Below, in pieces: positions 6,144 to 13,022 of a DNA stretch of 14,480 nt (the stretch's first letter is position 1; each line of letters starts with the position of its first letter). The notes below the pieces were generated by a model. The model saw only the letters and a list, made by a program, of their open reading frames with translations. It did not search any database and had not been told where the DNA came from. The position numbers were made by a program, and so were the translations under genes. The DNA comes from Thioalkalivibrio sp. (lineage in GTDB: Bacteria; Pseudomonadota; Gammaproteobacteria; Ectothiorhodospirales; Ectothiorhodospiraceae): positions 1 to 14,480 of the forward strand of contig SLHN01000303.1 in NCBI GenBank assembly GCA_007136145.1, written 5' to 3'.

Positions 6144-7058
6144 TTACGCAGCAGGCCCATGAACGTGCGACGGGCGCGCCTGGTGCGCGCGCCGATACAC
6201 ACTGGGCGACAGTCCAGTGGCCTGGCGGAAGTGGCGGACAAGTTGTTGCGGCGAGTAGCCAGTGGCCATCGCGATGCCAGTGATCGACAGCCGCGTGCGC
6301 TCCAGCAGTTCCCGCGCCCGCCGGATGCGCAGCCGGGTCAGATATCGATGCGGTGGGTAGCCATGGGTCTCGCGGAACGCGCGGGAGAAATGCCAGGGCG
6401 AGAGGTCGCAGATGGCGGCAAGTTCCGCGAGCGTGATGCGGCGATCGAGATGGGTCTGCATGTAGTCGACAACCCGCGCCGACTGATGCGGGGCCAGTCC
6501 GCCGCGCCGATCATCGGCTTCGATGAACTGATCGGACAAGCGTGCGAGGCGGATCACCAGCGCGCTCATCATGCTGTCCACGAACAGTCTGGCGGCAGGG
6601 TCCCGGCTGCCTAGTTCCTGCCAAAGGAGATCGAGCCCCTGGGCGATCAGCGGGTCGCCCTGGTGACCGGTGTGGATGGGGCCAAAGTCCAGCGGATCGT
6701 CAGCATCACGCTCCAGGCAACTGCGCGCCAACGCGCCGGGAATCCCCATGAACCGAAGGTGGGCGGGTTCGGACACCTCGCACCAGCTCGCAACGCCTGG
6801 GGAAACAGCCACGAAATCCATAGGCTGGGTGTGTCCGGAGAAGCGCCCGGCACCAAGATCGCAGACATAGCGAAACGGGCGGCCGACGGATTGGCTTAGC
6901 ACGAGGTCGCCCGCGGCCGGCAACTCGAACCTACCGCGCGGCTGCGAGCTTTCCAGCATCGTGATCGGTACGCTTGCAGCCGCGCGTGCCTCCCGCAAAC
7001 GCGGCACCCGCCGCCCGCGGCTGTAGGACTCCAGAATATTCGACTGTATGTTCGGCAT
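6144..7058 (-). CDS. AraC-family transcriptional regulator
   Basis: A 304-aa regulator. The N-terminal 180 residues have a beta-rich cupin-like character (RGRFELPAAGDLVLSQS, FSGHTQPMDFVAVSPG) with a helical linker, as expected for a sensing or dimerisation domain; the ligand cannot be read. The C-terminal domain (about 190-292) has two HTH motifs: LAELAAICDLSPWHFSRAFR, then ITGIAMATGYSPQQLVRHFR with GLSPSVYRR, the AraC signature. The start is between GTG at 7067 and ATG at 7058; the ATG is preferred because GGGGTG precedes it by about 8 nt. It is upstream of the globin on the same strand, separated by the tandem boxes, and divergent from the 7488 gene. The likely target is the globin gene. 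Confidence 0.92.
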   Translation of the reverse strand: MPNIQSNILESYSRGRRVPRLREARAAASVPITMLESSQPRGRFELPAAGDLVLSQSVGRPFRYVCDLGAGRFSGHTQPMDFVAVSPGVASWCEVSEPAHLRFMGIPGALARSCLERDADDPLDFGPIHTGHQGDPLIAQGLDLLWQELGSRDPAARLFVDSMMSALVIRLARLSDQFIEADDRRGGLAPHQSARVVDYMQTHLDRRITLAELAAICDLSPWHFSRAFRETHGYPPHRYLTRLRIRRARELLERTRLSITGIAMATGYSPQQLVRHFRQATGLSPSVYRRAHQARPSHVHGPAA

Positions 7059-7487
7059 ATTCTTCACCCCGAACGCGTGTATAGGTCATCCTGGCGCGCG
7101 ACGCAAAATCGCGGCGCTTCCACGATCGACGCGGACAGTGCGCTCCCGGCCGCCACGCATGTCCCGGAGGCGAAGCCTAAACCCGCCGCAACTGACCACC
7201 TGACCATTCGACCCAGGGTGTTGCGATTCGCGCGCGCTCTTTCCACCTTGGTTTCGGCACAACGGGCTGATCCCCGGCTCCGCGCCCCCGGTTTCCGTCG
7301 GGATCCGAGCCCATCGTGTAGACTCGGGTCGAGATTCCAGAACACCCTTGCCAAAGCGATGACTCATGAGAGAACGAAACTCGGCGAAAAATCGGCACGC
7401 TCCCGTCAGCAACCCCGACATGTCCATGCTGCCGTCGGATGCTCGAACACCGGTAACGAAGGCGTTTGAGATTACCGGGGTGAAGCC
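7059..7487. other. 429-bp divergent intergenic region without a convincing gene
   Basis: This lies between the AraC-family gene (minus) and the 174-aa unknown gene (plus). Open frames cross it on both strands, but their products have no recognisable family pattern and look like shadow translations rich in Arg, Ser and Pro. The only structure noted is the CCGGTAA/TTACCGG inverted repeat near the right end. Promoters for both flanking genes should be here, but none stands out. Confidence 0.5.
7450..7478. promoter_or_regulatory. CCGGTAA inverted repeat just ahead of the 174-aa gene
   Basis: CCGGTAA (7450-7456) and TTACCGG (7472-7478) are perfect inverted repeats separated by 15 nt. The right arm touches the GGGGTG ribosome-binding site of the gene starting at 7488. 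It could be an operator or a leader hairpin that limits ribosome access; chance is possible. Confidence 0.3.
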
Positions 7488-8012
7488 GTGAGCCCGATAC
7501 CCGAGGCCTATTGGAAGATGGTGGCACCGCTGATCGAACGGGCACGGGTTCTGCTCGAGTCCGACGAGAGCCTGCACCCCATCGCCTTCGTCGGATCTTC
7601 CACAAGGCGGACGATCAAGATTGTGGTCCTCAGCACCGCCGATGGTGACGTCGAGGACAGTTCCGCCGAGCAAGTGCGGCAAGTGGCCTTCCGTGAGGAT
7701 GCGGACTTCGTCTTTACGGTAACGGAAGCCTGGGGTCTGCCACCGGAGAAGGTGGGCAAGTACCAGGCGATCCTCGACCAGTACGGATCGATCGAGGCGT
7801 CGCCTTACGCGATCGACTTCGTTTCGTTCGCTTTGGAAACCGTGCGCGGATCCTGGGTAGCACAGGTACCGTTGAAACCGAAGGGTATCTCGAAGCGTAA
7901 GAAGACCTTCGGCGAGCCGCGCTTCCGTCTCGTCACCGAGTCCGCCGGGGGATTCGCGACACTGTTACCACAGCCGGCGGAACCCAGCGACGGTGGCGAC
8001 ACACTGCATTGA
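7488..8012 (+). CDS. Conserved-looking protein of unknown function (174 aa)
   Basis: I do not recognise the family. From the GTG at 7488 (GGGGTG about 6 nt upstream) the product is 174 aa, cytoplasmic in character, with no signal peptide or membrane helix. The N-terminal half looks like a mixed alpha/beta fold: a helix (YWKMVAPLIERARVLLESDE), then strands HPIAFVGSS and TIKIVVLST, then a helix (SAEQVRQVAFREDAD) and the strand FVFTVTEAWGL. The second half has SPYAIDFVSFALETVRGSWVA, followed by a basic patch (KPKGISKRKKTF) and FGEPRFRLV. The alternating charged and hydrophobic pattern suggests a real protein. It is followed 246 nt later by a coiled-coil membrane protein on the same strand. A later ATG at 7518 is possible. 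Confidence 0.7.
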   Translation: MSPIPEAYWKMVAPLIERARVLLESDESLHPIAFVGSSTRRTIKIVVLSTADGDVEDSSAEQVRQVAFREDADFVFTVTEAWGLPPEKVGKYQAILDQYGSIEASPYAIDFVSFALETVRGSWVAQVPLKPKGISKRKKTFGEPRFRLVTESAGGFATLLPQPAEPSDGGDTLH

Positions 8013-8258
8013 TCCCCTGTGCCCACGTCGGCGGCTGACAAAACGTCCCCGCAAGTCATTCGCTTGATGCAACCCGAGCCGCCCCATTATCGCTGGAAGC
8101 ATGCGGCAAGCCCCGACGCACCGCGTGCCTGGCGTTGCGAGCGGCGGCAGTACCCCGCGCTTCGGCGCATGGTTCATGAACAACCCGCACTGCGGTACCA
8201 TCGTTGACCCGGAGGCGCCGGCAAGCCCTCCTCTCCCTGCCCAGCCGAGGTCAACATC

Positions 8259-9269
8259 ATGGATTTTTCGGTCTTGCTGCACCCGGAAGCGATGATTTTC
8301 GCGGTCCTCCTTGCCCTGATCGGCGCCGTGCTCGGCTTTGCGCTGGGTATGCATCTGCAGACGAAACGGGGGGACGAAGCCCTTGCGGCTGCCAACAGGA
8401 ATCACGCGCGCTCGGTGGCCGACATCGAGGCCGACAACTCCGACACCCTCTGGCGTCTGCGTGAAGGTCAAGCCGCGGAAATAAAGAAGCTCCAGGATCA
8501 GAATACGCAGGCGCTCGCCGCTGCGCGTGAGGAACAGGCCAGCGAGATTGCTCGCATCAACGCGGAACATGCCGCGTTGGTGGACCGGCTGAACGAAGCC
8601 AACAACGCGAATCTCCGCGAGGTACGCGCCGAACTCGAAACGAGTGAGGCCACCCTGCGCGAACTGCACGCCACGGAAATTCGGGCGGTCAAGGAGGACA
8701 CCGAGCGCACCCTGCAAATGTTCCGCGACGACCAGACACGCGCAACGGAAGCCCTTCGCTCCGAACATCAGACCCAGCTCCAGGCGCTCAAGGCCGACCA
8801 TGCCGAGGCCATCGCCACCGTGCAGCGCGCGCAGGACGAGATGCGCGAAAAACTCACGACGGAGCACTCGAACAAGGTTCAGGATCTGCGCGCGCGGATA
8901 TCCGCGCTCGAGGACAACGGCGAGAAACTACGCCTGGAAAACGGCAAGTTGCAGGACACCATCCGCGAACTCAACGACAGCATCAGGGAAGCCAAGCGCA
9001 ACAACACGTTTTCACTGTCCAAGTCCGGCGAACGTCTTATCCGCGTGATCCACAGCGTACAGGATCTGGCACAGGAACTGGACGAGACATCGCGCGCTGT
9101 CAGCAATGGCGAATACTCGTTCTTCGACGCGATCAAGGACCAGCGCGATCGCGAAACCGTGATGAAGCTCACCGGCGGCGAGGCCGCGCCGGAGACCGAT
9201 CAAAAGACCACGTCAGCGGCTCCGCTGGATTCGGAAAGCCCGGGCAGCCCGGCTGATCGGAACACCTGA
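8259..9269 (+). CDS. Membrane-anchored long coiled-coil protein of unknown function
   Basis: A 336-aa protein. Residues about 11-32 are one transmembrane helix (FAVLLALIGAVLGFALGM) followed by a basic flank (QTKR), which suggests the bulk lies in the cytoplasm. Residues about 45-240 are almost uninterrupted charged helix rich in Ala, Glu, Arg and Gln, a long coiled coil. Residues about 246-300 break the pattern (FSLSKSGERLIRVIHSVQDL, then NGEYSFFDAIKDQRDRETVM) and may be a distinct terminal domain. The tail is Pro, Ser and Thr rich. The topology recalls RmuC or YhcB proteins, but no RmuC nuclease-like domain is visible. The ATG at 8259 has GAGGT 7 nt upstream. Its stop is 1 nt from the convergent YgbA-like gene, leaving no room for an ordinary terminator. 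Confidence 0.82.
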   Translation: MDFSVLLHPEAMIFAVLLALIGAVLGFALGMHLQTKRGDEALAAANRNHARSVADIEADNSDTLWRLREGQAAEIKKLQDQNTQALAAAREEQASEIARINAEHAALVDRLNEANNANLREVRAELETSEATLRELHATEIRAVKEDTERTLQMFRDDQTRATEALRSEHQTQLQALKADHAEAIATVQRAQDEMREKLTTEHSNKVQDLRARISALEDNGEKLRLENGKLQDTIRELNDSIREAKRNNTFSLSKSGERLIRVIHSVQDLAQELDETSRAVSNGEYSFFDAIKDQRDRETVMKLTGGEAAPETDQKTTSAAPLDSESPGSPADRNT

Positions 9270-9270
9270 T

Positions 9271-9684
9271 TCACTTCCCGCGCGGCCCCTGGCGCCGACG
9301 CAGGACCATCGGGTGCTCGACCCTGCGCAGCTTGTCGAAGATGTGCAGCACAGCCTGCCAGGGGTGTCGCCAGAGCATGCGTGGACCCGCGTGACGCATC
9401 ACTTCCCGGACCTGCTCACGCTGTCTGTGCTTGTAGCAATGTACCGGGCACCGGGCGCAGGTAGGCTTGTCCTCGCCATAAGGGCACTTGGCCAGGCGCT
9501 GCCCGGCATAGGCAAGCAACTCTCTGCACTCATCGCAGAGTCCGTGGTTGCGTACATCGGACCCATGCCGATCGGCGCACCAGATCCGGAACATACTCTC
9601 GATTGTCCGGTACTCGCGCCGCAGCCGCGGCGTTTCCGGCAGTTCGTCGCTTGGCGACCGGCTTGATTCGTTCGATTCGTTCAT
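9271..9684 (-). CDS. YgbA-like protein, nitrous-oxide-stimulated promoter family
   Basis: A 137-aa cysteine-rich cytoplasmic protein. Its core has the YgbA family pattern: REYRTIESMFRIWC (23-36), HGLCDEC (47-53), LLAYAGQRLAKCPYGEDKPT (56-75), CARCPVHCY (76-84) and MRHAGPRMLWRHP (96-108). Seven cysteines (36, 50, 53, 67, 76, 79, 83) in CxxC-like spacing suggest metal or iron-sulfur binding, which is inference. The family is named for genes induced by nitrogen oxides; E. coli ygbA is NO-responsive. The biochemical role is not established to my knowledge. Its ATG (9684) overlaps the MFS stop as ATGA, so the two are probably co-translated. Confidence 0.88.
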   Translation of the reverse strand: MNESNESSRSPSDELPETPRLRREYRTIESMFRIWCADRHGSDVRNHGLCDECRELLAYAGQRLAKCPYGEDKPTCARCPVHCYKHRQREQVREVMRHAGPRMLWRHPWQAVLHIFDKLRRVEHPMVLRRRQGPRGK

Positions 9685-10901
9685 TCCCGCGAGCGCTCCA
9701 GTCGATCACGAACCCGCGGATGGCGGGTACCAGACGCCCGGTGAAGCCGCAGCAACCAGGGCAGAAAGACCAGGACAACCGCGATCTCCAGACCGCCCAC
9801 CAGTAGGAACACCGCCGGATACGGCGGCCAATCGAATGCTCGTAACGCGGAGATTCCTGCAACGCCGACCAGGGGCCCCAACATGAACCCCAGCGAACCC
9901 GCCAGATGGAACCCACCCATCGCAGTCGCTCTTTGGGCCGGCCCCGCCAGCCGCGTAACCAACACCAGCGACGGCGCGAACATCAACGCTGCAACCACCC
10001 CACCCAGCGCCATCGTCGCCATCACCTGGCCAGGGCCGGCGAAACCGAGACCCGCCAGAAACACTCCGTACAGCAGGCTTCCGCCCGCCATCATGAACAC
10101 CGGGTCCCAACGCTGGCAGAGGAGGCCGGCAGGGTAGGTCAGAACCGCGAATGGCAACAGAAAGGCCGCCATCACCATCCCGATCCGTACTGGGTCGAAC
10201 CCAATGACCGTGGCAAAATAGAGAGACACGGTCGAGATGATGAAACCCACCGTCAACCGATCCACGAACGTGAAGGCATACGGCACCAGCAGAGACCGCT
10301 GCCGCAGGGCCAATGCGAGTACCTCGCGCAGTCGCTCGCCGGCTCGCGCCACGGGCGCGTCGCGCAGTACCAGGATGGCTCCAAGGGCTACCAGCAGCAT
10401 GACCAGGCCACCCCACAGGAAAACGGCTTCCGGGGTCTCGGCGCCGATCCGCCCGCCAAGCACGGCACCACTGGCCACCCCGAGACTCAACGCGGCGCCG
10501 ACCAGTCCCATCGCACCACCCTCCCGACCAGGGCGCGCGCGATCGGCGGCCAGCGTCATCGCCAGGCTCAACACCGTCATGTGCGCACAGCCTTCGATGA
10601 ACCGCAGTCCAAGCTGGATTCCGTAGGGCCATGGCCATTGCATCAGCAGCAGGACCAGCCCGTTGACCACCAGTGCGGGTACAATCAACCGCTTGCGCTG
10701 GCCGAGACGATCCGACAGGAGTCCGGCCAGCACCGCGAAGAGCAGTGCTCCGGCCATATGCGCCGACATGAACAAGTGTCGCCCGAGATCCGACAGCCCC
10801 GGGTAACGCCCTTCGGTCAGCGCATACAGCAGGGGCACCATCGCGGTGACTGGCAACATCAGCAGAAAAATACCCAAGGCTATGGGCCAGGTCCGGTTCA
10901 T
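9681..10901 (-). CDS. MFS transporter (12-helix type)
   Basis: A 406-aa inner-membrane protein with about 12 hydrophobic helices in two halves. The loop after helix 2 reads GLLSDRLGQRKRLI, the MFS motif A (GxLxDRxGRR). The second half begins around VPYAFTFVDRLTVGFIISTV. The pattern resembles drug or small-molecule efflux permeases more than nitrate/nitrite NarK porters, since no nitrate signature is visible; the substrate is unknown. The ATG at 10901 was taken because MNRTWPIALGIFLLML starts helix 1; an upstream in-frame ATG at 10991 adds a polar Arg/Ser/Pro tail. No strong ribosome-binding site is seen. It precedes and overlaps the YgbA-like gene and is divergent from the small membrane protein gene, with 71 nt between their starts. 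Confidence 0.88.
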   Translation of the reverse strand: MNRTWPIALGIFLLMLPVTAMVPLLYALTEGRYPGLSDLGRHLFMSAHMAGALLFAVLAGLLSDRLGQRKRLIVPALVVNGLVLLLMQWPWPYGIQLGLRFIEGCAHMTVLSLAMTLAADRARPGREGGAMGLVGAALSLGVASGAVLGGRIGAETPEAVFLWGGLVMLLVALGAILVLRDAPVARAGERLREVLALALRQRSLLVPYAFTFVDRLTVGFIISTVSLYFATVIGFDPVRIGMVMAAFLLPFAVLTYPAGLLCQRWDPVFMMAGGSLLYGVFLAGLGFAGPGQVMATMALGGVVAALMFAPSLVLVTRLAGPAQRATAMGGFHLAGSLGFMLGPLVGVAGISALRAFDWPPYPAVFLLVGGLEIAVVLVFLPWLLRLHRASGTRHPRVRDRLERSRE

Positions 10902-10972
10902 CACGGGAGTTCGTCTGGGTGGAATTGGGGCAGAATGACGGCTTGATACCCTCGACCGCAAGGATAACGAAC

Positions 10973-11338
10973 ATGTGGTTGCTGGCCGCACCCGTTCTCG
11001 CTTTCACACTCCTCGCAGCCCACTTCCTTCGCGTGGACGCCTGGGCGCTGGTGGCACTGAGCACTGGCATGATTGCATCGCTTGCCGTGCCAAGACCCTG
11101 GGCCGCCCACGTCACCCGTATCGCACTGTTGGCCGGAGCGCTGGAGTGGTTGCGGACTCTGATCGTCCTCGCTGCGGTGCGCCTGGCCGCGGACATCCCG
11201 AGCGGGCGGATGATCGTGATCCTGATGGCCGTCGTTCTACTGAACCTCGCTGCGTTCCTCGTCTTCCGGCATCCGACGCTGCGACGCTTCTACCATCTGC
11301 ATTCGTTGAAACCCCTGGAGACCAACCGATCGTCCTGA
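10973..11338 (+). CDS. Small multi-pass membrane protein of unknown function
   Basis: A 121-aa protein with about four hydrophobic helices (LLAAPVLAFTLLAAHFL; WALVALSTGMIASLAV; IALLAGALEWLRTLIVLAAV; MIVILMAVVLLNLAAFLVF). The C-terminal tail is basic and aromatic (RHPTLRRFYHL). I do not recognise a named family. The ATG at 10973 is supported by AAGGA 8 nt upstream; an in-frame ATG at 10919 would place a polar stretch before helix 1. It is divergent from the MFS gene. Its last about 100 nt overlap the convergent response regulator's 3' end. The overlapped part encodes the last helix edge and tail, so both genes appear to use it. Confidence 0.75.
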   Translation: MWLLAAPVLAFTLLAAHFLRVDAWALVALSTGMIASLAVPRPWAAHVTRIALLAGALEWLRTLIVLAAVRLAADIPSGRMIVILMAVVLLNLAAFLVFRHPTLRRFYHLHSLKPLETNRSS

Positions 11339-12094
11339 TGTGTCCGTGCGGCGGGTCTGGTTCAGGCACCACAGCGCCGCTTCGACCCTTGAACGAACTC
11401 CCAGTTTCTTCAGCAAATGTTTCACGTGCACTTTCACCGTCGCCTCGGTGATGCCGAGTACGTCGGCAATTTGCTGATTGCCATGCCCATCGGCAATACA
11501 TTCGAGAATCTCTCGTTCGCGAGCAGTCAGGCCGGCTCGATCCAGGGCCTCGCACTTGTGGTTATCGCGAATGGAACGTGCCAGGGATTCACCCAGCCCA
11601 TCGGCCAGCACCAGGTGGCCCGCCAGAACCTTATGCAGTTGCAAGATAAGCGCCTGAGGTTCCGTGGTCTTCAGGAGGTACCCATCGGCCCCGGCACGCA
11701 GCACCGATTGCAGATCGCCGGGATCCCTCGACGCGGTCACAACGGCCACGCGTATTCGTGCACGGTCCACACCCAGACACGACAGTGCATCGGATGCCTC
11801 CATGTCACCAAGCCGCACGTCGAGCAGCACCAGGTCCGGCTGCAAGGACTGGATCAGGGCCAGTCCGTCACGTCCCGAACCCGCTTCGCCAACCACCCTG
11901 AAATCCCCATTGTTTTCCATCACATCGCGGATACCGCGCCGAAACAGCGGGTGATCGTCCACGATCACCGTTCGCGGTAAATCCCGGGAATCACGCGACG
12001 GCACCCGGTGCGGTCGAGCCCGGGTCACCGATGCCCGCCCGGCAAGCGCGGAGGCATTGGACTGAAACGGGGAAGCTTGCAGCGATCGGGGCAT
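11237..12094 (-). CDS. NarL/FixJ-family response regulator
   Basis: A 285-aa DNA-binding response regulator. The receiver domain starts at RTVIVDDHPLFRRGI, with the acidic pair D46-D47, phospho-acceptor D92 in LVLLDVRLGD, T120 and K142. The LuxR-type HTH (about 189-245) reads LTAREREILECIADGHGNQQIADVLGITEATVKVHVKHLLKKLGV followed by RSRVEAALW; the LKKLxxxSRVEAALW end is very like nitrate regulator NarL. No cognate sensor kinase is in the window. The N-terminus has about 40 extra residues before the receiver, so the true start is uncertain: ATG 12094, ATG 12118 or an internal GTG near 12004. The C-terminal tail past the HTH is about 40 residues and overlaps the small membrane protein gene. A TTGAC-N4-GTCAA palindrome lies upstream, consistent with FNR-type control. 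Confidence 0.9.
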   Translation of the reverse strand: MPRSLQASPFQSNASALAGRASVTRARPHRVPSRDSRDLPRTVIVDDHPLFRRGIRDVMENNGDFRVVGEAGSGRDGLALIQSLQPDLVLLDVRLGDMEASDALSCLGVDRARIRVAVVTASRDPGDLQSVLRAGADGYLLKTTEPQALILQLHKVLAGHLVLADGLGESLARSIRDNHKCEALDRAGLTAREREILECIADGHGNQQIADVLGITEATVKVHVKHLLKKLGVRSRVEAALWCLNQTRRTDTSGRSVGLQGFQRMQMVEASQRRMPEDEERSEVQ

Positions 12095-12155
12095 GGTCAG
12101 GACCACTCCGCATGACATCGTTCCCCGAGCCTGTCCTTTCTACCCCAGGTTGTCC

Positions 12156-12169
12156 TTGACCTTCGTCAA
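12156..12169 (-). promoter_or_regulatory. FNR/CRP-family operator-like palindrome TTGAC-N4-GTCAA
   Basis: TTGAC CTTC GTCAA is a perfect dyad, extended by one pair to CTTGAC/GTCAAG (12155-12170). It fits the FNR/FixK/DNR-type consensus (TTGAT-N4-ATCAA, with TTGA/TCAA invariant). Its centre at 12162.5 is 44 nt upstream of one candidate start and 68 nt upstream of the other. The only downstream gene is the NarL-like regulator on the minus strand, since rsmD ends into this region. TAGAAA at plus 12137-12142 is a poorly spaced -10 candidate. The binding protein is unknown. Confidence 0.55.
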
Positions 12170-12354
12170 GCATGCCTACCGGTGCCATTGGCTCCCGGCT
12201 GGCACTCATATTTTCAGGATCATGGAGCTTTCAGAGCCTCAATGGACGCAGCGAATCGGACCACTCGAAGCCCGCGTGCCAGGCGATTGCAGCGGCACGG
12301 CCCGGGAATGGTCGGGCTTCATCTCGCAACAGCCCTGCGTGATGGACCCTTCTG

Positions 12355-12963
12355 CTAACGCTCGGCATTATCCGCTGACTTCGGGTCCGCCAGCAGCAGG
12401 CCCCGAGCCTCCCCGCAGGTTCGCTCCCGCAGGACATCCCAGCCCAACGGGGCGGCGAGGCCTTGCTCCTGCTCCAGGTACACCCTGGCACCTGGAGCCA
12501 GCCAGCCGCCGTCGAGCAGTTTCTCCAGCACCGGGATGGTCATGCCTCGGCCGAACGGCGGATCGACGAAAACGATATCGAATGGTCCGAGACCAGCTTC
12601 CCGGCATCCCGTCGTCAGCAGGCGCAGGGCATCGTCCCGACGCACGGCGACCTGTCTTGCTCCCAGTTTCAGGCAGTTCGCGTCGAGCTGCCGCGCGGCG
12701 ACGGGATTCTTCTCCACCAGCAGCACCGAAGCAGCCCCTCGGGACGCGGCCTCGAGACCGAGTGCGCCGGTTCCCGCGAACAGATCGAGCGCGCGGGCGC
12801 CGGGCAACAGCGGCTGCAGCCAGTTGAACAGGGTTTCGCGCTGGGCATCGGCGCTGGGTCGCAGGCCGGGTACTGGCGCGACCGGCAACCAGCGCCGGCG
12901 CCAGGCTCCCCCGATGATTCGTACCCGTGCCGAGCGCCCGCGCGCGCCCCCCTTCGTACCCAT
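12355..12963 (-). CDS. rsmD: 16S rRNA (guanine(966)-N(2))-methyltransferase
   Basis: A 202-aa Rossmann-fold methyltransferase, normal length for RsmD. It methylates G966 of 16S rRNA in the assembled small subunit using S-adenosylmethionine. VRIIGGAWRRRWLPV and GLRPSADAQRETLFNWL (33-49) are the N-terminal RsmD signature. DLFAGTGALGLEAASRGA (60-77) is the SAM-binding motif I, VEKN (83-86) the acidic ribose loop, and DPPF (134-137) the catalytic N-methyltransferase motif. The ATG at 12963 has GGAG 6 nt upstream. It lies 59 nt after the M16 gene on the same strand, the common gammaproteobacterial order; its usual near neighbour coaD is about 11 kb away here. Confidence 0.95.
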   Translation of the reverse strand: MGTKGGARGRSARVRIIGGAWRRRWLPVAPVPGLRPSADAQRETLFNWLQPLLPGARALDLFAGTGALGLEAASRGAASVLLVEKNPVAARQLDANCLKLGARQVAVRRDDALRLLTTGCREAGLGPFDIVFVDPPFGRGMTIPVLEKLLDGGWLAPGARVYLEQEQGLAAPLGWDVLRERTCGEARGLLLADPKSADNAER

Positions 12964-13022
12964 ATCCGGCTCCGGTCACCGACGGTGTGGAGAGGAGCGG
13001 CCTGAATCAGCGTTTCCCGAAA

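Noticed and set aside
7077..7469. 130-aa open frame on the plus strand in the AraC-divergent gap
   Set aside because: Arg, Ser and Ala rich with no hydrophobic core pattern, no ribosome-binding site and no family resemblance; probably non-coding.
7965..8867. 300-aa open frame on the minus strand opposite the coiled-coil gene
   Set aside because: It is antisense to a highly regular coiled coil, whose codon periodicity generates long open antisense frames; no domain is visible.
9906..10946. 346-aa open frame on the plus strand opposite the MFS gene
   Set aside because: The product is rich in His, Gln and Arg, as expected from reading the complement of a membrane-protein gene.
10955..10964. 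Near-copy (9/10) of the AraC-type box, ACCGCAAGGA, ahead of the small membrane protein gene
   Set aside because: About one 9/10 match is expected by chance in a window this size, there is no second box 20 bp away, and the AAGGA serves as the ribosome-binding site.
9706..11196. 496-aa open frame on the minus strand across the MFS gene
   Set aside because: It is a shadow of the MFS gene in another frame: the product is rich in Gly, Arg and Ser and lacks membrane helices, while the 9681-10901 frame gives a clear 12-helix MFS protein.
12173..12187. Sigma54-like TGGCAC on the minus strand upstream of the NarL-like gene
   Set aside because: TGGCAC is perfect, but the GC of the -12 element is one base too close, which sigma54 promoters do not tolerate.
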